64,000 bases of DNA, from positions 186,001 to 250,000 of the forward strand of contig NZ_VZDQ01000024.1 in the NCBI RefSeq assembly GCF_009602435.1, read 5' to 3'. This document shows, one piece after another, positions 53,123 through 60,847 of the stretch. This DNA is from Sediminibacillus terrae (lineage in GTDB: Bacteria > Bacillota > Bacilli > Bacillales > Amphibacillaceae). The translations under genes were made by a program, and so were the position numbers. The stretch's first letter is position 1; the number at the start of each line of letters is the position of its first letter. The notes below the pieces were generated by a model. That model was not told where the DNA came from, made no database searches, and saw nothing but the letters and a program-made list of their open reading frames with translations.

Positions 53123-53629
53123 ATGGGTATTCTAAGTGGAAATCCAAAAAACCAGCCGATGCATTATGGCGAAGTCTTTGGAATTTGGAGCAGTCTTGCC
53201 GGCAGCAAGGGCATGATTGCCGGTTATCAAACCATGGCGAACCATACCGGCGACCGCGACCTGAAAAAATTGATTGAAGACATGATCCGGACAATGAAAC
53301 AAGAAAACGAAGAAATTGAAGAGCTTTTGAAAAACAATGGAATAGCTCTTCCTCCATCGCCACCGGAACGGGCGAAAGCTGCTTTGGAACAAATCCCTTC
53401 CGGAGCCAAATTCAACGATCCGGAAATAAGCGCCGCTATTTCCCGGGACATCGGGCAGGGACTTGTAGCTTGCAGTCAAATCATCGCTCAATGCATCAGG
53501 GAAGATATCGCCATGATGTATGGGCAAATCCATATGAGCAAGGCACAATTCGGCGCCAGGCTGCTGCGGTTGAATAAAGAAAAAGGCTGGCTCGTTCCGC
53601 CGCCGCTTCACAACCAAAACTTCGAATAA
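53123..53629 (+). CDS. DUF3231 family protein
   Basis: The 168-residue product is mostly helical and matches single-domain DUF3231 proteins of Bacillaceae, which have a ferritin-like, CotF-like fold. Conserved-looking parts are MHYGEVFGIWSSLAGSKGMIAGYQ at the start and AQCIREDIAMMYGQIHM near residue 130. Relatives are often spore- or stationary-phase proteins; the biochemical role is unknown. AAGGAGTG precedes the ATG at 53123. It ends at a long stem-loop built from the GGGACTGTCCC motif. Confidence 0.8.
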   Translation: MGILSGNPKNQPMHYGEVFGIWSSLAGSKGMIAGYQTMANHTGDRDLKKLIEDMIRTMKQENEEIEELLKNNGIALPPSPPERAKAALEQIPSGAKFNDPEISAAISRDIGQGLVACSQIIAQCIREDIAMMYGQIHMSKAQFGARLLRLNKEKGWLVPPPLHNQNFE

Positions 53630-53638
53630 GCATTTCGG

Positions 53639-53696
53639 CGGGGGGGCAGCCCTTCCCATCGTTTGACGAGGGAAGGGACTGTCCCCCCTTTTTTAT
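53639..53696 (+). terminator. Long GC-rich terminator with a GGGACTGTCCC motif
   Basis: GGGGGGCAGCCCTTCCC pairs with GGGAAGGGACTGTCCCCCC with small mismatches around a 12-nt loop, then TTTTTT. The 3' arm contains a member of the recurring GGGACTGNCCC family. The rest of the gap to 54038 has only a five-codon frame and the promoter region of the next gene. Confidence 0.85.
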
Positions 53697-54038
53697 CTCG
53701 CTTCGTTTACAAGATAACAATACATTTACAAGCATGGCTTGATTTGTAATATAAGAGGGCGCTTTTGAAGGCTGTCAACACGGTTTTTTATGTAAAATTA
53801 ACCAGTTTGACGCCTTTTTTGCATGCAACGCAATAAAGAGCATAGCATTCTCACTTCACCTAAGGGGCCGGAGGATCTAGTAATAGAACAGGGAAGGAGG
53901 ATAATGGCGAGAATTACATAGCGAAAGAACAAGCACCCGTTCGATTGTAAATGGTAAATAGCACCTCAAATATTACAAAAAAGCCATGCTATGATGTAAC
54001 AGTAAAACAAAACACAGCGAAGAGGAGAGTGTAAAGAA

Positions 54039-54884
54039 ATGTTCAAGAAAGCAAGCATTGTAACAGGAATTTCAGCGGCACTGCTTTTCGGAGGAGCTTT
54101 TTCTTCTTCAGTAGATGCGCAGGCAAATAACGCAAACGACCAACAAGGAAAGTCATACCAAGTCTATTACTCTGTGAATAGCTACAAAGGTAACCTTTCA
54201 CAAGAGGATATTCAAAGTGTTATAGATAAATACTTCAGCAATCACAAGTGGAACTGGAAGCAGCAGGCTCCAGCAGAACAAAAACAGGCTCAGGAGCAGC
54301 CACAAAAAGCAGAAGAGAACAAACAGCAAGAGCAGACAAATGAACAGCCTGCAGAACAAAAAGAACAGGAATCTGCAGAACAGAAGCAGCAAACAGAAGC
54401 TCCAAGTAACGAGCAAGCTGAACAGGCCCAAGCGCCTCAACAAAACAACAATGAAGCAACTGCAGAGGAGTCCAAGCAAGAACAGACTGAAAATGCAGGA
54501 CAAGAGCTAAACGAATTTGAACAAGAAGTAGTGGAATTGACCAACCAGGAGAGAGCAAAGCAAGGTCTTGATCCTTTGGAAATCGATACAGAACTAAGCA
54601 AAGTCGCACGTGAAAAATCAGCGGATATGGCTCGTAACGGTTACTTCGACCATAACAGCCCGACTTACGGTTCTCCGTTCGATATGATGAAACAATTCGG
54701 CATCTCCTACAACACTGCAGGGGAAAACATTGCCAAAGGACAGCGTACTCCGGAAGAAGTAGTCAACGCCTGGATGAACAGTGAAGGCCACCGCAAAAAC
54801 ATTCTTAACGGCAACTTCACCCATATCGGTGTCGGCTATGTCGAAAATGGAAACGTATGGACACAACAATTCATCGGAAAATAA
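54039..54884 (+). CDS. Secreted CAP-domain protein (YkwD-like)
   Basis: The 281-residue protein has a signal peptide (MFKKASIVTGISAALLFGG..., likely cut after VDA near residue 27). A short folded segment and a long Gln/Glu/Ala-rich linker (about 73-150) follow. The C-terminal CAP/SCP domain (about 158-281) has HNSPTYGSPFDMMKQFG, GENIAKGQ and HRKNILNGNFTHIGVGY motifs. CAP proteins of Bacillus such as YkwD are extracellular and of uncertain function. No LPXTG or SLH domain is present; the linker may span the wall. GAAGAGGAG precedes the ATG. Confidence 0.88.
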   Translation: MFKKASIVTGISAALLFGGAFSSSVDAQANNANDQQGKSYQVYYSVNSYKGNLSQEDIQSVIDKYFSNHKWNWKQQAPAEQKQAQEQPQKAEENKQQEQTNEQPAEQKEQESAEQKQQTEAPSNEQAEQAQAPQQNNNEATAEESKQEQTENAGQELNEFEQEVVELTNQERAKQGLDPLEIDTELSKVAREKSADMARNGYFDHNSPTYGSPFDMMKQFGISYNTAGENIAKGQRTPEEVVNAWMNSEGHRKNILNGNFTHIGVGYVENGNVWTQQFIGK

Positions 54885-54908
54885 TAGACAAGTAGATTTA
54901 TGGACAGG

Positions 54909-54951
54909 GGCTGTCCCATTCGCCGGAAAACGGCTTATGGGACAGCCTTTT
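54909..54951 (+). terminator. Terminator of the CAP-domain gene
   Basis: GGCTGTCCCAT and ATGGGACAGCC form an 11-bp stem enclosing a smaller GCCG/CGGC hairpin, followed by TTTTTG. Confidence 0.88.
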
Positions 54952-54960
54952 TGCGCGATT

Positions 54961-54998
54961 GGGGTCAGTCCCCGGTGACGATACCGGGGACTGACCCC
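54961..54998. repeat. Inverted pair of the GGGGTCAGTCCCC repeat
   Basis: GGGGTCAGTCCCCGGT and ACCGGGGACTGACCCC form a perfect 16-bp stem with a 6-nt loop, followed by a run of A and T. It stands just upstream of the sigma-factor operon and is part of a motif family seen elsewhere in the window. Confidence 0.85.
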
Positions 54999-55049
54999 AA
55001 AAAAATTTATTTTTTTGTAGGGTTTGGGGGTGGATGGTTCGTCTATAAA

Positions 55050-55619
55050 GTGAAATGGTCAGAGAGAGGGGGAGCGTCCATTCAAGATGAACTGCTAATC
55101 AAAAAAATAAAATCGGGCAACCAGCAAGCCCTTCGGCTGTTGATCGAGCGTCATAAGCAGCAGGTCTTCAAAGTGACGATGAGCGTCCTGCATGATGAAA
55201 AGGCAGCTGAAGATGCGGCTCAGGAGACGTTTATCAAAATGGTAGATGCTCTTCCCTCTTACCAGCATCAAGGGTTTAAAACCTGGCTTAGTAGAATCGC
55301 TTTCCATAAAGCAATCGACGCCCGCCGGAAACGGCAGCGAATGAGAGAAGATTTCAGCAGCGACGGACAGGAATATCACAAGGGCCAAGTTGACAGCGCG
55401 GAGGAGCAGGCGATGCTGCGGGAAAGAAGACAACGTATCCGTGAGCAAATCGATCAGCTTCCAGATAAACTGCAGTTTACAGTACGCTGCTATTACTTAG
55501 AAGGCATGTCCTATGCCGAAATCGCAGACCGGCTCGGTTTAGCCGAAAAGACCATTGAAGTACGGCTGTACCGAGCACGAAAATGGATGAAAGCACATTG
55601 GAAGGAGGATGATTTTTAA
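55050..55619 (+). CDS. ECF-like RNA polymerase sigma factor
   Basis: The 189-residue protein has sigma region 2 (QALRLLIERHKQQVFKVTMSVL, then AEDAAQETFIKMVDALPSY) and region 4 (LEGMSYAEIADRLGLAEKTIEVRLYRARKWM), without regions 1 or 3. It is thus of the extracytoplasmic-function class. The start is uncertain. GTG at 55050 is in frame but has only a distant G-rich site, while an AGGGGGAG site sits just before an ATT at 55080, matching where homologues seem to begin. Its TAA directly precedes the ATG of the zinc anti-sigma gene. It probably transcribes its own operon; its regulon is unknown. Confidence 0.88.
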   Translation: MKWSERGGASIQDELLIKKIKSGNQQALRLLIERHKQQVFKVTMSVLHDEKAAEDAAQETFIKMVDALPSYQHQGFKTWLSRIAFHKAIDARRKRQRMREDFSSDGQEYHKGQVDSAEEQAMLRERRQRIREQIDQLPDKLQFTVRCYYLEGMSYAEIADRLGLAEKTIEVRLYRARKWMKAHWKEDDF

Positions 55620-56060
55620 ATGATACATATTGAAGAGGAGTTGTGGCCCTACATAGAGGAAACGGTGGATGACCAGAAACAGCAGCAAATCGAAGCCCAT
55701 TTGGAGACCTGCGCGCAATGTTTCGACCGTTATCTTGCATTACTTGACCAATGGGAGGCACCTGGGCATCTCGCTGACTCCTTTACCGAAGCAACCATCG
55801 ACAAACTTAACGTCCAACAAGTCTTGCCGCAAAAAGACGGACAGAAAACATCCTCCTCCATATCCAGGGAGGTCAAAACGATCAGCCACTATTTACTGGC
55901 TGCAGGACTAACCATTTTATTAATGGCAAGTGGTATCTTCCAGGGCGTCCTTCACGTAACCGATAAAACGAATATACACAGCCGGCCGTCCATGGCAGAT
56001 AGCCTGATGCAAAAAACAGACAGCTGGCTGACGCAACTAATAAAGGGGGAAGATCAATGA
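55620..56060 (+). CDS. Membrane-bound zinc-finger anti-sigma factor
   Basis: The 146-residue protein has the ZAS motif HLETCAQC (His27, Cys31, Cys34) near its N-terminus, then a single transmembrane helix (residues about 88-108) and a short outer domain of about 35 residues. This is the classic form of an ECF anti-sigma factor that holds its sigma factor at the membrane. GGAAGGAGG lies inside the sigma gene, nine bases before the ATG that follows the sigma stop without a gap. Its own stop overlaps the next start (ATGA). Its partner is almost certainly the adjacent sigma factor. The signal is unknown. Confidence 0.87.
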   Translation: MIHIEEELWPYIEETVDDQKQQQIEAHLETCAQCFDRYLALLDQWEAPGHLADSFTEATIDKLNVQQVLPQKDGQKTSSSISREVKTISHYLLAAGLTILLMASGIFQGVLHVTDKTNIHSRPSMADSLMQKTDSWLTQLIKGEDQ

Positions 56061-57166
56061 ATAAATCATCCATACTGGCTTTCTTTTTAGCGCTCATCCC
56101 CGGTTTTGGCCATATGTACCTTGGTCAAAAACGCAAAGGGGTGCTCTATCCGTTGCTTTTCTTTGGCACAATAAGCTTTGGAACGTTTGCTTACATCATC
56201 TCTGCACCTAGTGAGTTGATCCCCTTAACATTGCTTATGGCATTTCTGATTTGGGCGGTCAATGTAATCGACATGATTGTCACCTTGCTGATAGGCGGCA
56301 ACAAGATACAACCCATCGAACAGTCTGCCGAAGCGAAACTTGCTGCCGGGGATGCGACCAATTCCCAACAGACCCATTACAATGAACGGTTCACGACAAT
56401 CTTGTTATCATTCGTTCCGGGTGTCGGCCACTTCCAACTGGGTCTGAACCAGAGAGGATTGACGTTTTTGGCCGGTTTTTTCGGAGTGGCTTCCATGATT
56501 TTCTTTGTTGCTTTTGTCAGCAATCAAGGCGGCTTTCTTATTTTTCTGCTGGCCATGCCGATCATCTGGATTTACAGCTTTTTTGATGCGATTCAACTAT
56601 TGAACAAGAAACAAAACGGAGAAACCCTTGAGGACCGGACAATCATCGAGGATTTGGATCGTTACCGGGAAGAGGGGAAAAAGAGCAAGATGCTTGCCAC
56701 CATCTTGGCCATTTTTCCCGGTGCGGGGCATATGTATTTAGGGTTGCAGCGAAGAGGGCTGCAATTAATGGCTGCCTTTCTGCTAGCCATCTATGTGCTG
56801 GACGTTCTGCACCTTTCCATCTTCTTGTTTTTGATTCCGATCATCTGGTTTTTCAGCTTTTTCGACGCCTTGCAGCATTCCAGCAAGGCCGAACAGGGAG
56901 AAGTTCAGGACGTGCCGATTGTAAAGTATTTGGCAAACCATCAAAAATGGCTGGGCATCGCCCTTTTACTGCTTGGGATTTTCTATATTGCCGATTCCAT
57001 TTTGCTTCCAGTCATAGCTGAACAAGTGCGTGCAGCGTTTCAAATCGATCTTTGGTATTATTACCGCCAGTATTTTCAAGTATCGCTTGTCTGTTTGCTT
57101 TTGATAGCTGGGGGAATTCGTTTGATCATCGGGGTGAAACCGGATAAAGGAGGAAACAATCAATGA
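56057..57166 (+). CDS. Multi-pass membrane protein with three PGxGHxxLGxxxRG repeats
   Basis: The 369-residue protein has about ten hydrophobic segments and a repeated motif at the start of each unit: PGFGHMYLGQKRKG at 15-28, PGVGHFQLGLNQRG at 121-134, and PGAGHMYLGLQRRG at 221-234. Each is followed by a hydrophobic hairpin ending near an IWxYSFFDA-like segment (IIWIYSFFDA, IIWFFSFFDA). The spacing of about 100 residues shows an internal triplication of a TM2-like domain. No enzyme motif is visible. It overlaps both neighbours by ATGA, so it belongs with the sigma/anti-sigma pair. I do not know a described function for this arrangement. Confidence 0.75.
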   Translation: MNKSSILAFFLALIPGFGHMYLGQKRKGVLYPLLFFGTISFGTFAYIISAPSELIPLTLLMAFLIWAVNVIDMIVTLLIGGNKIQPIEQSAEAKLAAGDATNSQQTHYNERFTTILLSFVPGVGHFQLGLNQRGLTFLAGFFGVASMIFFVAFVSNQGGFLIFLLAMPIIWIYSFFDAIQLLNKKQNGETLEDRTIIEDLDRYREEGKKSKMLATILAIFPGAGHMYLGLQRRGLQLMAAFLLAIYVLDVLHLSIFLFLIPIIWFFSFFDALQHSSKAEQGEVQDVPIVKYLANHQKWLGIALLLLGIFYIADSILLPVIAEQVRAAFQIDLWYYYRQYFQVSLVCLLLIAGGIRLIIGVKPDKGGNNQ

Positions 57167-58002
57167 AGAAATGGCGGGTAGGATCTGTCTCCATGGGGGC
57201 AGCCCTCATTTTACTAGGTACGGTCATCATGCTCTCTCAATTTTTCGATTGGGATGCAACAACGGTTTTATTGGCCTGGTTTCCATTGATCCTGATTGTT
57301 TTAGGAGTGGAAATCATCCTTTACGTCTACATGTCCCGGCAAGAACAACCTGTGGTGAAATATGACATTTTATCCATCGTATTCATCACTTTCTTAGGGG
57401 GGATTGCGCTCATCCTTTTTATCGGGGCCACTACTGGATTGCTGGATAAGATTAAAACCACTGTCCAAGCTGAGGAGGTGGAAGCAACCTTGCCGCCAAT
57501 CGAAAAAAATATCGGTGACAAGGTGAAAAAGATTGTCTTGGAGTCCGCGGAGGGAACAAGGCTGGAGACAAACAACACAGGCGCTATTCATATATTCGGC
57601 ACCTTCCACTCTAGTACGGCAAATAAAAAAGACATCAAGCCAGAGGAAGTCGCCTCTTTTCACCAGGTCGGTGACACCTTGTATGTGGAAATGCTTGAAG
57701 CACCCACGAGCCGATTCGAATATGAAGACAGCCGGTTTACTGCAACGGTGTCGATTCCGGGAAACATGGAAACCGAGGTCCGCTCCTGGCTGGATGAAGC
57801 GCGCCTGAACCTGGCAGCTATCAAAAGTAATTGGTCGTTGACCGAGGTGGATGAGGTGTATCTGACCAATCCGGATAAGGCCGATGTCCAACTACATACT
57901 GAAAACATTTGGCAAGAAGAATCCAGTGACCAAACAGATACATTCGGAAAAGGCACCCACCAACTCGAAATCGAAGCAGTCAATCAACTGCATACCAAGT
58001 AA
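57163..58002 (+). CDS. LiaF-like membrane protein
   Basis: The 279-residue protein has three predicted N-terminal membrane helices (residues about 8-28, 35-57 and 68-92). An external-type beta-rich domain follows, with repeated short strands typical of LiaF/DUF4097-like adhesin-type C-termini. Overall it recalls LiaF, a negative regulator in envelope-stress signalling, but sequence identity to LiaF is not evident by eye. It overlaps the repeat protein by ATGA and is the last gene of the operon, which ends in a strong terminator. A role in envelope sensing or in tuning the sigma factor is inferred from context. Confidence 0.65.
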   Translation: MKKWRVGSVSMGAALILLGTVIMLSQFFDWDATTVLLAWFPLILIVLGVEIILYVYMSRQEQPVVKYDILSIVFITFLGGIALILFIGATTGLLDKIKTTVQAEEVEATLPPIEKNIGDKVKKIVLESAEGTRLETNNTGAIHIFGTFHSSTANKKDIKPEEVASFHQVGDTLYVEMLEAPTSRFEYEDSRFTATVSIPGNMETEVRSWLDEARLNLAAIKSNWSLTEVDEVYLTNPDKADVQLHTENIWQEESSDQTDTFGKGTHQLEIEAVNQLHTK

Positions 58003-58026
58003 ATTCTTTATCCTGATAGAGCAATG

Positions 58027-58064
58027 GGGGACAGTCCCTCCGGCGGGGACTGTCCCCTTCTTTT
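58027..58064 (+). terminator. Terminator of the sigma-factor operon
   Basis: GGGGACAGTCCC and GGGACTGTCCCC form a perfect 12-bp stem with a 7-nt loop, followed by TTCTTTTTT. The arms belong to the recurring GGGACTGNCCC family. Confidence 0.92.
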
Positions 58065-58085
58065 TTCAAATTTTTTCTTTAAGGG

Positions 58086-58114
58086 TTGACTGGATTGACA
58101 GAGTGATTTATAAT
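58086..58114 (+). promoter_or_regulatory. Sigma-A promoter of the S-box/metY-like unit
   Basis: TTGACT at 58086 and a perfect TATAAT at 58109 are 17 bp apart, about 40 bp upstream of the S-box. Confidence 0.88.
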
Positions 58115-58155
58115 TCTTTCAAAGATTGAAATTTCAAACAAATTGAATAACAAGA

Positions 58156-58266
58156 CTCTTATCCAGAGCGGCGGAGGGACTAGGCCCGATGATGCCCGGC
58201 AACCTTCAAGCGACAATGCTTGAAAAGGTGCCAATTCCTACAGGTCCATGATCTGAAAGATAAGAG
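58156..58266 (+). promoter_or_regulatory. S-box (SAM-I) riboswitch
   Basis: The conserved blocks are present in order: CTCTTATCCAGAGC, GGCGGAGGGACTAGGCCC, GATGCCCGGCAACC, then GGTGCCAATTCC and the closing GATAAGAG. It represses the downstream gene when S-adenosylmethionine is abundant. Confidence 0.97.
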
Positions 58267-58283
58267 GAGGACTCCGACTACAC

Positions 58284-58310
58284 GCCCTCTTCTTAGGAAG
58301 AGGGCTTTTC
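58284..58310 (+). terminator. S-box expression-platform terminator
   Basis: GCCCTCTTC and GAAGAGGGC form a 9-bp stem with a 4-nt loop, followed by TTTTC. Confidence 0.9.
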
Positions 58311-58406
58311 TATTCCCCCTCTTCCAACACAACAATCTTGTTACCTGCTTTTCACGGCCTTAGGTACTATTTTTCCCTAGAATTATCCCGCTTAGGAGGA
58401 ATTAAC

Positions 58407-60173
58407 ATGACAAACCCATTCCATTTGCAAGGCACCGAAACACAACTTCTTCACGGAGGACAGACACCAGATCCGGCGACAGGCTCCAGGGCAGTCCCGA
58501 TTTATCAAACGACATCCTATGTATTCCGTGATACCGAGCACGCCCAGAATCTTTTTGCCCTGGCTGAACCTGGCAATATTTATTCGCGCATCATGAATCC
58601 GACTGTGGATGCTTTTGAACAACGGATCGCTCTGTTGGAAGACGGCGTAGCGGCAGTTGCCACCTCTTCCGGCATGGCTGCCATTACTCTGTCGATTCTG
58701 AACTTGGCAGGGAGCGGCGATGAAATCGTAGCCGACAGCAATCTTTACGGCGGCACTTATAACCTGTTTGTCAAAACACTGCCTCGCTACGGAATCAATG
58801 TCACCTTTGTGGATGCTTCGGATCCGGAAAACGTCCGTGCAGCTATCACCGACAAAACCAAAGCGGTCTTTGGCGAAATCATCACCAATCCAAGCCTGAA
58901 TGTGTTTGACGTGGAAACAATCGCTGCGATTGCACATGAACACGATATCCCGTTGATTATCGATAATACATTTGCCACTCCGTATGTAACCAAACCGATT
59001 ACCTGGGGAGCGGACATCGTTGTACACTCTGCTACCAAGTGGATCGGCGGACACGGTACGACAATCGGAGGGGTAGTCGTCGATGGCGGACGTTTTGATT
59101 GGAACAATGAAAAATTCCCTGAATTCATTCAGCCTGATGAAAGCTATCACGGCATCAGGTATGCCATCGACACTGCACCGGCAGCCTTTGCTACGAAGCT
59201 ACGCGTACAGCTGTTGCGCGACATCGGCGCCTGCCTGAGCCCGCAGAACGCATTTTTGCTGTTGCAGGGTCTGGAAACATTGCATCTGCGTGTAGAAAAG
59301 CATAACCAAAACGCCCAGCAGGTCGCCGGTTACCTAAGCGACCATCCAGCAGTGGAATGGGTTGCATATCCAGGATTGGAAAACCATCCTTCACACCAAC
59401 TTGCAGAAAAATACTTGAACGGAAAGGCAGGTTCCATTATTACTTTCGGTATCAAAGGCGGACGCGATGCAGGACGGCAGTTGATCGACAACATCACCCT
59501 TTGGTCGCATGTAGCCAATGTCGGGGATGCCAAATCACTGATTATCCATCCCGCTTCCACCACCCACCAGCAGCTTGATGCAGATGGATTGAAGGAAAGT
59601 GGTGTTACGGAAGAATTGATTCGTCTTTCGATCGGTATTGAAACCGCAGAGGACTTGATTCAGGATCTCGATCAGGCAATCGCACAAGCTACCGGTACAA
59701 AGCCCACCATTACTGCCACAAATGAAAAGGCAGTACAATGGGCGCTTCACTCACCATTCGACCGGACAAACGGGCTCCGGCAAAAAACGATAGCCGTTCT
59801 TGGATTAGAGCCGGATGAAAATTTGCCGGTGTATCGAACAGCTGCGAAGTTGCAAAATCTCGGATTTAAAGTCATTCCGGTCCACAATGGAAATGAGCCA
59901 ATTCTAGGTGAGACGCCAGTGGCGAATGTGGCAGCAATAGAGGAAGAAATCGATGTCGTTTATACACAGGACACACTCGCTGCAGAGGCTTTACTGGCAA
60001 ATGACGGCCAGGTTGAAACAAAAATACTGTGGCTCGATTCCCAGAGTACTAGCCTGGATGTCACCGATCAGGCGCGCGTGCAAGGGATTACCGTTGTCGA
60101 AAGTCTCTGCCCATACCAAGAAGCGGTGAGACTGAGAAGCGGAGATACAAGAAAGCAGCCGGTCCACGCCTAA
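58407..60173 (+). CDS. metY: O-acetylhomoserine sulfhydrylase (MetY) fused to a CoA-binding-like domain
   Basis: Residues 1 to about 435 are a complete Cys/Met-metabolism PLP enzyme. The PLP lysine is Lys211 in HSATKWIGGHG, with GNIYSRIMNPTVD and a YGGTYNLF motif. This part should make homocysteine from O-acetylhomoserine and sulfide. From about residue 460 a second domain follows: KTIAVLGLEPDENLPVYRTA, then LGFKVIPVHNG and EEIDVVYTQ, ending KILWLDSQST and VVESLCPYQEA. This fits the CoA_binding_2/YccU Rossmann-like pattern. At 588 residues the protein is some 150 longer than a normal MetY. GGAGG precedes ATG 58407. The S-box upstream confirms a methionine-pathway role; the extra domain's job is unknown. 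Confidence 0.88.
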   Translation: MTNPFHLQGTETQLLHGGQTPDPATGSRAVPIYQTTSYVFRDTEHAQNLFALAEPGNIYSRIMNPTVDAFEQRIALLEDGVAAVATSSGMAAITLSILNLAGSGDEIVADSNLYGGTYNLFVKTLPRYGINVTFVDASDPENVRAAITDKTKAVFGEIITNPSLNVFDVETIAAIAHEHDIPLIIDNTFATPYVTKPITWGADIVVHSATKWIGGHGTTIGGVVVDGGRFDWNNEKFPEFIQPDESYHGIRYAIDTAPAAFATKLRVQLLRDIGACLSPQNAFLLLQGLETLHLRVEKHNQNAQQVAGYLSDHPAVEWVAYPGLENHPSHQLAEKYLNGKAGSIITFGIKGGRDAGRQLIDNITLWSHVANVGDAKSLIIHPASTTHQQLDADGLKESGVTEELIRLSIGIETAEDLIQDLDQAIAQATGTKPTITATNEKAVQWALHSPFDRTNGLRQKTIAVLGLEPDENLPVYRTAAKLQNLGFKVIPVHNGNEPILGETPVANVAAIEEEIDVVYTQDTLAAEALLANDGQVETKILWLDSQSTSLDVTDQARVQGITVVESLCPYQEAVRLRSGDTRKQPVHA

Positions 60174-60214
60174 GCAGGCAAGAATCGGTATGAAAATAGA
60201 ATATTTCCCTCAAC

Positions 60215-60246
60215 AAAAGCCGCTTGAAAATTCCCAAGCGGCTTTT
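60215..60246 (+). terminator. Terminator of the metY-like gene
   Basis: AAAAGCCGCTTG and CAAGCGGCTTTT form a perfect 12-bp stem with an 8-nt loop. Confidence 0.9.
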
Positions 60247-60314
60247 GTATGTACAAAGACTTGCATAAATTCGTTAAATCCTTTCATACTATCTTTGAAA
60301 AGGAGGAGACATGG

Positions 60315-60617
60315 ATGGATTTTCCGACGATACATACAAACTTTTGGGACGCTGTAATAGCAGTACCAGCCGTCATGATTGTCACTCAATTGATAAAAGT
60401 ATTGTTCCGCGTTCCAAAAAAATTCGTGCCGACACTGGCACTTGTGATTGGGTTGGCAATATCTGTTTTCATTAGTCACCGCGGCAGTTTGATTGCCGGG
60501 ATTTTTATGGGATGGTTTTATGGCTATGCCGCCATCGGTTCTTATGCATCATTAAAAACCACGATCATCACTTTTTTACATAAACGAAAGGCAAAGCGTC
60601 TGACATCTCTCGGCTGA
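60315..60617 (+). CDS. Small membrane protein, function unknown
   Basis: This 100-residue protein has three predicted transmembrane helices (about 12-30, 38-56 and 60-82) and a basic C-terminus (HKRKAKRL). Its size and layout recall small holin-like proteins, but I do not recognise a family. ATG 60315 is in frame with AGGAGG eight bases upstream; a different-frame ATG at 60311 competes for the same site. It converges with a tiny membrane-protein gene on the other strand, with 16 bp between the stops. Confidence 0.65.
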   Translation: MDFPTIHTNFWDAVIAVPAVMIVTQLIKVLFRVPKKFVPTLALVIGLAISVFISHRGSLIAGIFMGWFYGYAAIGSYASLKTTIITFLHKRKAKRLTSLG

Positions 60618-60633
60618 TCTGACCAATTTGCAA

Positions 60634-60798
60634 TTATTTGTTTTTCAGCTCCCGCACCTCTTCCTCCAGCTGTTCCACCCTTTTCTGAAGTTCCCTTTTC
60701 GGCTCAGACACTCTTTTGTTGATCATGCCAAAGAAGCCGAACAGAGCTACGATTCCACCGGCGATTGCCATGACAAACAATAAACCTATTTCCGCCAC
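60634..60798 (-). CDS. Tiny membrane protein with C-terminal coiled coil
   Basis: A 54-residue protein starts at GTG 60798, seven bases after GGAGG. It has one transmembrane helix (residues about 5-25) and then a charged heptad region (ELQKRVEQLEEEVRELKNK). A longer open frame to 60942 is not supported because it overlaps the epimerase gene. It is downstream of that gene on the same strand with a 49-bp gap. No family is recognised. Similar small anchors often support a membrane complex. Confidence 0.6.
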   Translation of the reverse strand: MAEIGLLFVMAIAGGIVALFGFFGMINKRVSEPKRELQKRVEQLEEEVRELKNK

Positions 60799-60847
60799 CG
60801 TTATCCCTCCTGTGTCACTGGTAATTTTGCTAGTGTCTCCTGATTTT

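Noticed and set aside
53904-53921. Five-codon frame with a perfect AAGGAGG site before the CAP gene
   Set aside because: A five-residue product (MARIT) is too short to support, and no attenuator pairs with it.
58392-59150. Long antisense frame (252 codons) across metY
   Set aside because: It lies wholly inside a strongly conserved gene, has no ribosome site or motifs, and mirrors the codon pattern of the real strand.
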